64,000 nt of DNA, taken from positions 284,062 through 348,061 of the forward strand of contig NZ_MCNV01000005.1 in assembly GCF_001718195.1 (NCBI RefSeq), read 5' to 3'. A program made the translations under genes and the position numbers. Below are positions 45,591 through 55,024 of this stretch, piece after piece. The stretch is from Paraburkholderia nodosa. GTDB taxonomy: Bacteria > Pseudomonadota > Gammaproteobacteria > Burkholderiales > Burkholderiaceae. Under the pieces are notes generated by a model. That model searched no databases. It saw only the letters and a program-made list of their open reading frames with translations, and was not told where the DNA came from. How positions within the stretch are numbered: the first letter of the stretch is position 1; each line of letters starts with the position of its first letter.

Positions 45591-46405
45591 GCGACGTAGC
45601 AATGTCATCCAACACGCCAGTGCGCCAGCGCAAGAAGCAGCGCAACGCGGCGACGCTCGGCACCACGGGCGCCGTTGCGCTGATCGTCGTCGCGCTCATC
45701 GCGCTGTGGCAGGTGGCCGTTTCGGCAGGCTGGATCAACGGCAAACTGCTCGGCTCGCCTGCCGGCATCTGGCTGGCCGCGCGGCAGGGGCTCAACGGCG
45801 GCACGTTGGTCAGCGACACGCTCGTCACGCTCTACGAAACCGTGCTCGGTCTCGCGGTGGGCAGCGGGCTCGGCATCGGGCTCGGTTTGCTGCTGTGGTT
45901 CGTGCCGCGTGTTTCGGGCGTCGCCGAAGGCCTGTCAGTCATTCTGAACAGTATCCCGAAGATCGCGCTAGGACCGCTCATCGTCATCTGGTTCGGCTCG
46001 GACACGACGTCGAAAGTGTGGCTCGCCGGCATTTCCACCTTCGCGGTAGCAATGATCTCTTCGTGTGCCGCCGCGCGCGAAGTCGACAAGGACCTGCTCA
46101 ACCTGTTCCGCTCGTTCAACGCGAAGCCTTCGATGATCTTCACCAAGCTCATTTTGCCGGGCGCGATGCCGTGGGTGTTTTCCACGCTGCGCGTGAACAT
46201 CGGCTTCGCGCTGATCGGCGCGGTGGTGGGCGAGTACATCGCTTCGCAGGCGGGGTTGGGACACGAAGTGTTCGTCGCGGGATCGCTGTTCGATCTGAAC
46301 ACCGTGTGGCTCGGCATCATCGTGCTCACGCTGATGGCGACGCTCTTGAGCTGGATCGTTCAATTCACGGAAGCAAAGGTCATTTCATGGAAGGCAAAAC
46401 GATGA
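45587..46405 (+). CDS. ABC transporter permease (NitT/TauT family)
   Basis: 272 residues with about six transmembrane segments. The start ATGA overlaps the ATPase stop. The loop CAAAREVDKDLLNLFRSFNA before ILPGAMPWVFSTLRVNIGFALIGAVVGEYIA is the family's ATPase-docking region. Its stop overlaps the ATG of the binding-protein gene, so the three transporter genes are translationally coupled. Confidence 0.91.
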   Translation: MSDVAMSSNTPVRQRKKQRNAATLGTTGAVALIVVALIALWQVAVSAGWINGKLLGSPAGIWLAARQGLNGGTLVSDTLVTLYETVLGLAVGSGLGIGLGLLLWFVPRVSGVAEGLSVILNSIPKIALGPLIVIWFGSDTTSKVWLAGISTFAVAMISSCAAAREVDKDLLNLFRSFNAKPSMIFTKLILPGAMPWVFSTLRVNIGFALIGAVVGEYIASQAGLGHEVFVAGSLFDLNTVWLGIIVLTLMATLLSWIVQFTEAKVISWKAKR

Positions 46406-47379
46406 AACGGATGAACGTACGCATGGACGCGATCGCGGCGGCTGTCGCGGTAACGGGGTTCGCAGCGCAACTGCCCGCGCAGGCGGGAGAGCCGGTGACG
46501 GTGTATCAGGCATTCCAGTCCATCCAGTATCTGCCGCTCTACGTGGCGATCGACAAGGGCATCTTCACGAAGAACGGCCTCGACGTGCAGAAGGTTACGG
46601 CGGGCAGCGGCGCGGCGGGCGTGGCGGCCGTGATCGGCGGCCATGCGGACTTCTCGCTGCAGGACCCGATGACAGCGGTGCTCGCGAATCTCAAGGGCGC
46701 GAGCGTGATCAGCGTGGCGAACGTGGTAGCGGGCGTGCCCGTGTGGGTGATCGCGCCGCCCGATGCCGGCGTGCATCAGCCCGGCGACATGTCGAGCAAG
46801 AGCGTGGCCGTCGCGCTGCCGCCATCGACCAGTACCTATCTGCTGCAACGTCTCATCAAGGACCAGAAGATCGAGAAGGTCTCGCTCAATACGGTGCAAC
46901 TCGGTACGGAGCTCGCGCCCGTCAGCGCGGGCCGCAGCCAGGCGGCGGCCGTGTACGAACCGCAGGCCGACACCGGTATCGCACAGGGCTACAGGATCGT
47001 GTACGGCTTTCCGAAGGCCTATCCGGGTGGCTACGCATTCTCGACCATCGACACGCTCGCCTCGACCATCAAGGACAAGCCGAAGATGGTGGCAGCGTTC
47101 GTCAAGTCGATCGCCGAGGCCGAGGCGCTCATCCATCAGTCGCCGCAGACGGCCAAGGATGTCGCGAAGAGCGAGTTCCCGTCGCTCGACCCGAAGATCG
47201 TGGAAGCGGCCGTGGGGCGGCTGATCGACCAGAACATCTACGCGCCGACGCCCGATATTTCCGAACAGGCGTTCCGCAACGCGCTGGATTTGCAGGAATC
47301 GATCGGCAATATCAAGCCGGGCGCCGCAACCTATGCGGGGTCGGTCGACAATTCGTTTGCGGCTTCGCTGGCAAAATAA
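46402..47379 (+). CDS. NitT/TauT-type ABC substrate-binding protein
   Basis: 325 residues from ATG 46402. A signal peptide ends near PAQAGEP (about residue 28). It contains YQAFQSIQYLPLYVAIDKG and IFTKNGLDVQKVTAGSG, the NMT1-like N-terminal lobe. A long linker is absent and the length is normal. The ligand is unknown, but the next gene is an amidase with its own pathway, so an amide, ureide or nitrile derivative is the simplest inference. It is part of the operon 44733-48784. Confidence 0.89.
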   Translation: MKRMNVRMDAIAAAVAVTGFAAQLPAQAGEPVTVYQAFQSIQYLPLYVAIDKGIFTKNGLDVQKVTAGSGAAGVAAVIGGHADFSLQDPMTAVLANLKGASVISVANVVAGVPVWVIAPPDAGVHQPGDMSSKSVAVALPPSTSTYLLQRLIKDQKIEKVSLNTVQLGTELAPVSAGRSQAAAVYEPQADTGIAQGYRIVYGFPKAYPGGYAFSTIDTLASTIKDKPKMVAAFVKSIAEAEALIHQSPQTAKDVAKSEFPSLDPKIVEAAVGRLIDQNIYAPTPDISEQAFRNALDLQESIGNIKPGAATYAGSVDNSFAASLAK

Positions 47380-47458
47380 GGCATCCGCAGTCATTGCCGG
47401 CAATCGACCCACGCGTTCGCGTGCCCCCGTGCCCGAACGCTTCGAATGGAAGTACAAC

Positions 47459-48784
47459 ATGACCGAAGCCACCCCGTCGTTCGTGACGGAGCTGATCGCG
47501 CAACGCGGCAATGCCGCGTCGAGCCGCGCCCGCCTCGACGCGGCCATCGCGCGCGCCGACGCGCTCGAACCCACGCTGCACGCCTTTGCGTACCGCCCCG
47601 AAGCGTATGTCGAGCCGGATGCGTGCACGCCGCTCGCGGGTCTGCCCGTTGGCGTGAAGGACCTGATCGACACCATCGACATGCCGACCGCGTACGGCTC
47701 GCCGATCTATCGCGACCATCGCCCGCAGGCGGATGCCGCCATCGTGACGAAGCTGCGCCAGTATGGCGCGCTGGTATTCGGCAAGACCGTGACCACGGAA
47801 TTCGCGTGGCGGCAGCCCGGCCCGACCGTCAACCCGTGGAGCAACACGCACACGCCGGGCGGCTCGTCGAGCGGTTCTGCTGCGGCCGTGGGCGCCGGCA
47901 TCGTGCCGCTCGCGCTCGGCACGCAAACGGTCGGCTCGGTGATCCGGCCGGCTGCGTATTGCGGCGTGGTCGGCTACAAGCCGAGCTATGGCAGCATCAC
48001 GCGCGATGGCGTGCATCCGCTCGCCGCGTCGCTCGATCACATTGGATTTTTCGCGCAGTCGGTGGAAACGGCCGCGCTCGCGCATGCGCTCTTCGTGGCC
48101 GGACGCCCGGAGGCGATCGAAAGCGTGGAGAGCTGGCAGGCGTGGTTCGCGCCGCTCGCCGTGCCGCCGCGTCTCGGCGTGGTGCGCACGCCTTTCGATG
48201 CGCGCCTGCAGGACGAGCAAAAGGCCAATTTCGAAGCATCGCTTGCGCAGTTGCGCTCAGCAGGCGCTGAGGTGGTCGAAATCGGATTCGGCGCGGATCT
48301 CGCGCGGATCGTCGATGTGCTGCAGGTAATCCTGCGCGTGGAGGCGTGGCACGCAATCGGCCCGGTGTCGGAGTATCACCGCGCGCAACTCAGCGATCAC
48401 ATGCAGGCGCTCATCGACGAAGGCGCAGCGATGCCCGAAGCGCGCTACCGAGACGCACTGGCTTTGCAGTCCGCGCTGCGCGCGGAATCGGCGGCGCTGC
48501 TCGCGGGCTGCGACGCGCTCGTGAGCGTAACGGCGACGGGCGCAGCCCCCGAAGGTCTCGACGATACGGGCGACCCTGTCTTCTGCGCGCCGTGGAGCCT
48601 GCTCGGCGTGCCTGCCGTGACGGTGCCGTCGGGCTGGACAGCGCAGAGCTTGCCGCTGGGTTTTCAGATCGTCGGCGCATTCGGCGAGGATCTGGCGACA
48701 CTGCGCACGGCAGCGTGGGTCGAAGCCGCGATCGGTGCGAAGCGTGACCTCCCTCTCGATGCACGCAACGAATCTGCCGCCTGA
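47459..48784 (+). CDS. amidase (amidase signature family)
   Basis: 441 residues from ATG 47459. The Ser-cisSer-Lys triad is readable: Lys67 in GVKDLIDT, cis-Ser in TPGGSSSGSAAAV (about 136-140), and the nucleophile serine of QTVGSVIRPA (Ser160). Such enzymes hydrolyse carboxamides and aryl or alkyl amides in the cytosol. It follows the transporter genes by about 80 bases, so hydrolysis of the imported amide is likely. Substrate specificity is open. Confidence 0.91.
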   Translation: MTEATPSFVTELIAQRGNAASSRARLDAAIARADALEPTLHAFAYRPEAYVEPDACTPLAGLPVGVKDLIDTIDMPTAYGSPIYRDHRPQADAAIVTKLRQYGALVFGKTVTTEFAWRQPGPTVNPWSNTHTPGGSSSGSAAAVGAGIVPLALGTQTVGSVIRPAAYCGVVGYKPSYGSITRDGVHPLAASLDHIGFFAQSVETAALAHALFVAGRPEAIESVESWQAWFAPLAVPPRLGVVRTPFDARLQDEQKANFEASLAQLRSAGAEVVEIGFGADLARIVDVLQVILRVEAWHAIGPVSEYHRAQLSDHMQALIDEGAAMPEARYRDALALQSALRAESAALLAGCDALVSVTATGAAPEGLDDTGDPVFCAPWSLLGVPAVTVPSGWTAQSLPLGFQIVGAFGEDLATLRTAAWVEAAIGAKRDLPLDARNESAA

Positions 48785-48864
48785 CCTTTCGCGCCAACGC
48801 GCAAACACGGGCATGGACGGGCGCAAACAGACGCCGGCAGATCAGACCACAAAGAGGGGACGCC

Positions 48865-49530
48865 ATGGGCAAGCCATATCGCACGATTCAGGAATACGTA
48901 CTGGGCACGCTGCGCGTGGAGATCCTGCAAGGCGTCTATGCGGCTGGCACAAGGCTGCGCCAGGAGGAAGTCGCGAAGCGTCTCGGCGTGAGCACGACAC
49001 CTGTTCGCGAGGCGTTTCGGGACCTGCGCGCGGAGGGGCTCGTCGCGATCGATCCGAACAAGGGAGTCGAAGTGCGCGGCCTGACGGCGGACGACGTCAG
49101 CGAAATATACGAGTTGCGCATGATGCTCGAACCGATGCTCGCGGCACGGGCCTGTCTGAACGCGAGCGCTGAGCAACTCGACACCGCGAACGTGTGTCAC
49201 GAAGCGATGAGTGCGGTCGCACCGACTTCCGAGCAATGGACACTGCTCAACGAGGAGTTTCATCAGGCTCTGATGCAAAGCGAAGCCAGCGCGCGGCTGT
49301 TCGAGGTCGTGCGCGGGCTGTCGCTGCTCGCAAGACCCTATGTCTCGCTATCCATGTATGTGCAGCCCGATATCATGGCGAGCAATAACGAAGAGCATGC
49401 GCATCTGCTGGCTGCCTGGCGTGCGCGCGACGCGGACGCGGTGCGCGAGCAGACGCGCGTGCATCTGCTCAATACGCGCGATGCAATTGTCGCGTGCGTC
49501 GATCAGTCGGCGCGCCCGCTGCCAGTGTGA
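48865..49530 (+). CDS. GntR-family transcriptional regulator (FCD/FadR subfamily)
   Basis: 221 residues. The winged helix YRTIQEYVLGTLRVEILQ, GTRLRQEEVAKRLGVSTTPVREAFRDLRAEGLV is followed by an all-helical FCD domain with EIYELRMMLEPMLAARAC, LNEEFHQALMQ and NNEEHAHLLAAW, whose Asp/His residues usually bind a metal and the effector. The gene follows the amidase on the same strand, with a matching palindromic candidate operator upstream of the operon at 44675, consistent with repression and autoregulation. Confidence 0.9.
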   Translation: MGKPYRTIQEYVLGTLRVEILQGVYAAGTRLRQEEVAKRLGVSTTPVREAFRDLRAEGLVAIDPNKGVEVRGLTADDVSEIYELRMMLEPMLAARACLNASAEQLDTANVCHEAMSAVAPTSEQWTLLNEEFHQALMQSEASARLFEVVRGLSLLARPYVSLSMYVQPDIMASNNEEHAHLLAAWRARDADAVREQTRVHLLNTRDAIVACVDQSARPLPV

Positions 49531-49636
49531 TTCACTGTGTGATCCACTAGCAGCGTCACGACTCGCGTCGCTTCTTGCATCACCAGCCGCTGCACTAACC
49601 GACCGCCTGGTCTCTGGCATCTCAATCACGATCCGC

Positions 49637-50363
49637 ATGTCCGAAGCCCTGCTGGAACTGTCCGCCGTCGAGGCACGGCGCCTGATCGGCGCAGGCGAGC
49701 TTTCGCCCGTCGATCTGCTCGACGCGTGTCTCGCGCGCATCGAAGCCATCGAGCCGTCCGTCGACGCGCTCGCCGCCACCGCGTTCGAGCGTGCGCGCGA
49801 CGAGGCGCTGCGTGCACAGGAAGCCGTCGCGCGCCGCGAACCGCTCGGCCTGTAGCACGGCCTGCCCATCGGCGTGAAGGATCTCGAAGAGACGGCCGGC
49901 CTGTTGACCACCTACGGCTCGCCGCTCTATCGCGACCACGTGCCCGTCGCAGACAACGCTTTCGTTGCACGTCTGCGTGCTGCTGGCGCGATCGTCGCCA
50001 CGAAAACGAACACGCCTGAAATGGACGCGGGCGCCAACACACGCGACGCGGTGTGGGGCGCGACGGGCAACCCGTTCGATCCGCGCCTGAACGCGGGCTC
50101 GTCCGGCGGCTCGGCTGTGGCGCTCGCGACGGGCATGTTGCCGCTCGCCACGGGTTCGGACCTCGGCGGTTCACTGCGCATTCCCGCCGCGCTGTGCGGT
50201 GTGGTGCGTTTCCGCGCGTCGCTGGGCCTGGTGCCGTCGGCGCATCGGCTGCTGGGATGGGCGCCGAACTGGATCAGCGGACCGATGGGCCGCTGCGTCG
50301 CCGACGTGCGTCTGCAACTGGCCGCCGTCGCGGGACACGCAGCCGCCGATCCGAGAGGTGGCC
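49637..50363 (+). pseudogene. second amidase gene, internal stop and 3' truncation
   Basis: ATG 49637 (MSEALLELSAVEARRLIGAG) begins an amidase-signature protein with GVKDLEETAG (catalytic Lys region), GSSGGSAVALATG (cis-Ser) and GSDLGGSLRIPAALCG (nucleophile). An in-frame TAG interrupts it between EPLGL and HGLPIGV, where functional amidases have no break. Similarity ends near ADPRGG at about 50350, after which the sequence is unrelated. The gene encodes at most a truncated product and lies 106 bases after the GntR gene; it is a relict second amidase of the same locus. Confidence 0.8.
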
Positions 50364-50634
50364 GCGCAAAATCGGACAGCGGGATAAGGCAGTTTATCTC
50401 TATGGCATGGTCGTGTGCCACGACGGGGCCCTTCGCATCGTGAGGGCCGTGGACGCGCGACTCCATGGAAGCCGCCTGCCAAACCGGTCGCCCATGTCAG
50501 CTTGCGGGACATGTGGCGCGACGCGGTGTCGAGGTGCCTGGAGCCGCTTTTGTCTACTCAACCGGATCAGCGGCGGCCCCATCGACGTTACCGCAGGCGG
50601 GCCAGTAGGGCTGCCGGTTGTTCGTCCATCTTCG

Positions 50635-52866
50635 TCAAAAATCCACCGTGGCGGACGCGAACACCGCGCGCGGCGCGCCGAGCGAGATCGTGCCGTACGA
50701 GGCGACACCCGCCCAGTACTTGCGATTGAACGCGTTGAGCAGGCCGGCGCGGAACGTCGTCGACTTTCCATGGATCGACGTGGTGTAGCGCGCGCCGAGA
50801 TCCACGGTCGTCCACGACGGCACCGACTGTGTGTTCGCCTGATCGAAGTATTCCTGTCCCGTGAAATTGACGCCGCCGGTCAGCGTGAGGCCAGTTACCC
50901 ACGGAAGATCCCATTCGGTACCCACGTTGGCCATCCATTGGGGCACGCCGACGGGGCGGTTCCCGACCGTCGAAGCACTGTTGGTCTTCGTGAGTTCAGC
51001 ATTGATGTAGGTGACGCCGCCGAGCAACCGGATACCCTTCACCGGCTCGCCTGCAAACGTCAATTCGAGCCCCTGGTTGCGTTGCTCGCTGTCCACCGCG
51101 TAAACCGTGCCATAGAGCTGGCCGCTCGGCTTGGTGATACGGAAAGCCGCGAGCGTTGCCATGAGGCTGTGATAGTCGAGCTTCACGCCAACTTCTTCCT
51201 GCTTTGCCTTGTACGGTGCGAATACCTGGCCCGCGTTCGAGGCCGTGGTCGGGGCGATGTCGCCGCGGCTCAGACCTTCGACGTAGTTCGCGTAGAGCGA
51301 GACATGCTCGACCGGCTTGAACACGATGCCCACGAGCGGCGTCACCGCGCCCTTGTCGTACGAAGACGACTTCGCGCCGGTGGTCGTGTTGAAGTTGTCG
51401 GACTGGACCTGCTGCTGCCGCACGCCCGCCGTAAGCTGCACACGATCATTGAGGACGCTCAGCGTATCGGCGAGCGCCACGCCGTAGAGCTGCGAGGACG
51501 ATACCTTGGGCACGCGCGAGGGCGAGGCGATGTCCTGTTCCGGACTGGCGATCGGCGAGTAGAGGTTCGACAGGATCGCCGTGCCTGAATTGCTGCCGTT
51601 GGCGATGCGATCGCCGTATATGCTCGCCATCAGCGTGAGCGAGTGCGAGACCGGGCCGGTGTCGAAATGTGCACGCGCGCCGGTGTCCGCGCTCCAGCGA
51701 TTGACCTGGAATTTCCAGTTCTGCGGCGTCGAGCGCGTGTCGCCTGCCGCGTTCAGGATGGTCGGTGTCTGGTCGGAGAGGCGCGAAACGTCGGTTTTTG
51801 CGGTGCCGGCATCCGCGAATACCGTGACGCTCCGGGTTGCGTCGTATTCGGTATGCAGCAGCACGGACTGATCGAGCGACTTCCACCATCCCCAAGACTG
51901 CGTGACATTGCGCGCACCATCGGGCGCAGACGGCACCGCGATGCCCGAAGCGAGCAGGAACGGACGAGTCGGCGCATCGATCCACTGATACTGCTCGATG
52001 AAATCGAGCGTCGCGCGAAAGCGTTCCCCCTGATAGTCAAGCGAAAGCGCACCGACTTCCGCGCGCGATTTCTGGTTGTCGAGCGGCGTGCCGCCTTGAC
52101 GGTGCAATCCGTTGAAACGGATGCCGAACTGGCGCTCGTTGCCGAACCGGCGGCTGATGTCGACGTGTCCGCCGACCTGCGAATCCGAGGTGTAGTCGAG
52201 GCCCGCGCGCGCGAGGTCCTGATCGAGCGGCCGCTTCGGCACGATATTGACCACGCCGCCTACTCCGCTGTTCGGCGACATGCCGTAGAGCAGGGCGGCC
52301 GGTCCCTTGATCACCTCGACGCGCTCGACGTATTCGGGAAAGACGTGATAGTTCGGTACGACGCCGTAGACGCCATCGAACGCGAATTCGCTGATGTTGC
52401 CTTCGTTAATCGGGAATCCGCGAATAAAGAACGAGTCGGTCACGCCGCCCGTCTGGCCCGTGAAGCGGATCGACGGATCCTTGTTCAGCACGTCGGCAAT
52501 CGTCGCGGCTTCCTGATTCTGTATTCGCTTCGAGGTATAGCTGGTCACGCTGAAGGGCGTGTCCATGACGTTCTTGTTGCCGAGGAGCCCGACACGAGCT
52601 CCCTTTGCCACCTGGCCGCCGGCGTAGGGTGCCGGGAGTTCATCGGGTTGCGCGGCAGCCTTCACGACAACTGCGGGGAGTGTCTGCTGCGAATCCCGCG
52701 CCTCGGGCGCAGCCTGTGGGAGTTCTTCCGCATAGGAAGCCGGCGAGAAAGGCGCAGCGAGCACCCCCGTAAGAACAAGCCGTGCCGCGGTCGCGAGGAT
52801 TCTGGGTTGAGGCTGCGTGGGATGCCGGACCAATTCGGCGTGAGTACAGTACGCACTGCTAACCAT
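50635..52866 (-). CDS. TonB-dependent siderophore receptor
   Basis: 743 residues. A signal-like N-terminal segment ends near PASYAEEL (about 47). The plug domain has VTSYTSKRIQNQEAATIADVLNKDPSI with the receptor block VEVIKGPAALLYGMSPNSGVGGVVNIV; the barrel ends in FASATVDF with the terminal aromatic residue. The N-terminal extension before the plug (AVVVKAAAQPDEL) is short, so it lacks the signalling domain of FpvA-type receptors. It probably imports a ferric hydroxamate or similar siderophore across the outer membrane. A Fur box lies upstream at 52982. No siderophore synthesis genes are adjacent. Confidence 0.92.
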   Translation of the reverse strand: MVSSAYCTHAELVRHPTQPQPRILATAARLVLTGVLAAPFSPASYAEELPQAAPEARDSQQTLPAVVVKAAAQPDELPAPYAGGQVAKGARVGLLGNKNVMDTPFSVTSYTSKRIQNQEAATIADVLNKDPSIRFTGQTGGVTDSFFIRGFPINEGNISEFAFDGVYGVVPNYHVFPEYVERVEVIKGPAALLYGMSPNSGVGGVVNIVPKRPLDQDLARAGLDYTSDSQVGGHVDISRRFGNERQFGIRFNGLHRQGGTPLDNQKSRAEVGALSLDYQGERFRATLDFIEQYQWIDAPTRPFLLASGIAVPSAPDGARNVTQSWGWWKSLDQSVLLHTEYDATRSVTVFADAGTAKTDVSRLSDQTPTILNAAGDTRSTPQNWKFQVNRWSADTGARAHFDTGPVSHSLTLMASIYGDRIANGSNSGTAILSNLYSPIASPEQDIASPSRVPKVSSSQLYGVALADTLSVLNDRVQLTAGVRQQQVQSDNFNTTTGAKSSSYDKGAVTPLVGIVFKPVEHVSLYANYVEGLSRGDIAPTTASNAGQVFAPYKAKQEEVGVKLDYHSLMATLAAFRITKPSGQLYGTVYAVDSEQRNQGLELTFAGEPVKGIRLLGGVTYINAELTKTNSASTVGNRPVGVPQWMANVGTEWDLPWVTGLTLTGGVNFTGQEYFDQANTQSVPSWTTVDLGARYTTSIHGKSTTFRAGLLNAFNRKYWAGVASYGTISLGAPRAVFASATVDF

Positions 52867-52981
52867 TTTGTTGCTTCCTTGTTCTCATCATTGTTATGGC
52901 TGACCTCATGACGCTCGATGTGACTACGCCGCGTCCGGTCCTCGGCCGTAGTCGTCTGCGTCGCTTTATGCGTGCACAGGA

Positions 52982-53000
52982 AAATGAGAATTATTATTAT
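52982..53000 (-). promoter_or_regulatory. Fur box
   Basis: The minus strand reads ATAATAATAATTCTCATTT, close to the Fur consensus GATAATGATAATCATTATC. It is in the promoter region of the TonB receptor, about 115-135 bases upstream of its start, so the gene should be iron-repressed. Confidence 0.65.
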
Positions 53001-53431
53001 TTGTAGGGTTGTGTCAAGCGATTTCTGACGCTGGACGCGCAGATCGCAGAAATTGGAAGAAATTTCGGCGATCTTCACCAAACGCAAACCACAATCATTG
53101 TGATTGAGTGGTGTGCATGTCCCGACGAGCGTTGGAACTGACTTTAGGAAGACAATTGCAATATCACCTGTCGCAGCTCTTCGACGAGTCCTGGCCTGTC
53201 CGGTTCCACGGCGAGTGCGGCCGTCAGGAAGAACCTTCGCAGAACGTGCCAGAGTCGGTCAATGTCGCGGACACTTGATGGCGTGGTACAGCCTGGCAAT
53301 TTGAATGATATGAACGCCCCCACCTAGTCGCAAGCTTCGCGTGATCGGCTCGATGTTGGCGGCAAAAAGCCGTCGATCTGGGATTCAGGCTGATCATACT
53401 GGTTCACTCAGCGAACCGAAGGGGATCTGTC

Positions 53432-54451
53432 ATGGCGCATACGATTGTGGGCGTGGACATTGCAAAAAACGTGATGCAGGTCCACTGGGTGGACCCAGAC
53501 ACCGGTGAGGTCGTGAACCGGTCGGTCAAGAGGGCGGCGTTTCTTCAGTACTTTGCGAATCGGCGGCCGTGCCTCGTCGGGATGGAATCCTGCGGCGGAT
53601 CACAGCACTGGGCTCGGCGGTTGATTGAAATGGGGCATCAGGTCAAGTTGATGCCGGGGAAGTTCGTCAAGGCTTTCAACATCCGCAATAAGAACGATGC
53701 TGCCGACGCGCGTGCGATCTGGATGGCTGCCCAGGTGGACTGCAAGGCAGTTGCCGTGAAAACCGAAGCCCAGCAGGCCGTGCTTGCCCTGCATCGTATG
53801 CGTCAGCAACTCGTTAAATTCCGCACGATGCAGATCAACAGTCTTCGCGGGCTGTTGAGCGAGTATGGTGAAGTGATGGGATGCGGTAGGGCAGCGCTCG
53901 ACAAGGCAATAATCGAGATTCGGGAAAGGTTGTCAGGACGCCTCCCCGCAATGTTGATCGATACGCTGGCAGAGCAATGGAGAGGTCTGGACGCGATCGA
54001 CAAGCAGATTGGTCAGATCGAGCGGCGGCTTCGGGAATGGATGAAGAACGATCAAGCAGACAAGGCAATCGCGGCAATCCCAGGTGTGGGGTTGCTCACC
54101 TCGACGGCGGCAGTAGCAACAATGGGGCACGCTGAAGCATTTAAATCCGGCCGCGAGTTTGCCGCATGGTTGGGTCTCGTGCCGGGACAGACTGGCTCCG
54201 GCGGAACCGTCAGGCTACGAGGAATCAGTAAGCGCGGTGACACGTATCTCAGGACTTTGCTGGTACATGGAGCGCGCAGCATTATCTATAAGGCCAAAGA
54301 GCCCGGGCAATGGGTCACGCAGATGAAGCAACGGCGTCCGTTGAATGTAGTAATCGTTGCCATGGCCAACAAACTCGCACGAATAATCTGGGCGGTCCTG
54401 GCGCATCAACAGCCATACCGTGCAGATCACGCGTGCAAGAGACCGTCATGA
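53432..54451 (+). CDS. IS110-family transposase (DEDD-type)
   Basis: 339 residues, full length. RuvC-like residues are visible: Asp in IVGVDIAKNVMQVHW, Glu in VGMESCGGSQHWA, Asp residues in NKNDAADARAIW. The C-terminal transposase_20 domain has AAIPGVGLLTSTAAVATMG and LGLVPGQTGSGGTVRLRGIS with the serine believed to be catalytic. IS110 enzymes recombine DNA with guidance from a bridge RNA. The gene appears intact and the element is probably mobile. ATG at 53432 follows GAAGGGGATCTGTC. Confidence 0.93.
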   Translation: MAHTIVGVDIAKNVMQVHWVDPDTGEVVNRSVKRAAFLQYFANRRPCLVGMESCGGSQHWARRLIEMGHQVKLMPGKFVKAFNIRNKNDAADARAIWMAAQVDCKAVAVKTEAQQAVLALHRMRQQLVKFRTMQINSLRGLLSEYGEVMGCGRAALDKAIIEIRERLSGRLPAMLIDTLAEQWRGLDAIDKQIGQIERRLREWMKNDQADKAIAAIPGVGLLTSTAAVATMGHAEAFKSGREFAAWLGLVPGQTGSGGTVRLRGISKRGDTYLRTLLVHGARSIIYKAKEPGQWVTQMKQRRPLNVVIVAMANKLARIIWAVLAHQQPYRADHACKRPS

Positions 54452-54572
54452 TTCGATCACGGTGTCTACTGCCTTCTCTTTAAAGGGGTGGAACGTCAAA
54501 AGTTGCGGCGGCATTCGAGTGTGATGACAGATCGGGTTGGACCCGGGACTCACAAAGCCTGAATTTAGGTTT

Positions 54573-54587
54573 GAGCTTCTTAAGCTC
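54573..54587 (+). repeat. short hairpin near the IS110 right end
   Basis: GAGCTT (54573-54578), CTT loop, AAGCTC (54582-54587). It lies just before the ATTTGAATGA sequence repeated from the left end and may help define the right end. Confidence 0.4.
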
Positions 54588-54732
54588 GCGATTTGAATGA
54601 GGCGTGAGTCCGCGGATTTCATAGTGGCCCGCAGCGAAGCTGAAGCTGCACAGAGAGGCCGGATGTAGACGTGCAGCCCATCCCATTCGTCAAAACCTCG
54701 AACACCTGGGGCAAACGGGGGCGTTCATGTAG

Positions 54733-54773
54733 ACATAAATATAATGATCGCTTTTTGCTTTGTAGTCCTATAT
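54733..54773 (+). promoter_or_regulatory. two-box AT-rich motif, copy B
   Basis: ACATAAATATAATGAT at 54733-54748 and TTTGTAGTCCTATAT at 54759-54773, separated by 10 bases. It is identical in both boxes to 9365-9415, where the spacer is 20. A short frame (MTSRGDLASRPITLMKAVVV) begins 17 bases later at 54791. Confidence 0.5.
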
Positions 54774-54790
54774 TTTGGATCGAAGCGGAG

Positions 54791-54883
54791 ATGACGTCGC
54801 GAGGCGATCTGGCCTCAAGGCCGATTACGCTTATGAAAGCAGTGGTCGTGAGTGTTAAATTTGCGAGCGCTGTTGGCGAATAA
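54791..54883 (+). CDS. very short frame after motif copy B
   Basis: 30 codons, ATG 54791 to TAA. Its end (KAVVVSVKFAS) resembles the segment QLVVSVKIAV in the frame after motif copy A. It may be a leader peptide or a relic; no ribosome binding site is evident except GGAG a few bases before ATG. Confidence 0.25.
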   Translation: MTSRGDLASRPITLMKAVVVSVKFASAVGE

Positions 54884-55024
54884 AGGGCTGGATCAACACT
54901 TTTTTAAGCGGTCATGTGTCAAAGCGACAGCAGTTGCCTGTCTTTGCTGTCATTACGGGGTGTGGGAGGCGGATTTCGCGGCTCAAAACGACAAGAATTG
55001 GTTGGAAAACAGCGACATTAATTG

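Larger units (their letters stand above)
53298..54600 (+). mobile_element. IS110-family insertion sequence
   Basis: An intact transposase (53432-54451) is flanked by about 134 bases of 5' non-coding sequence and a 3' non-coding end. ATTTGAATGA occurs at both the left boundary (53299-53308) and near 54591-54600, which may mark the ends or the duplicated core. The 102 bases of left end have a relative at 20823. Boundaries are approximate because IS110 elements lack terminal inverted repeats; sequence up to about 54690 may also belong to the element. Confidence 0.75.

Noticed and set aside
50364..50634. Continuation of the amidase pseudogene
   Set aside because: Similarity to amidases ends near 50350; the following frame is unrelated and unassigned.
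53117..53278. Short frame between the Fur box and the IS110 element
   Set aside because: About 53 codons with no recognisable family and no good ribosome binding site; kept only as an observation.
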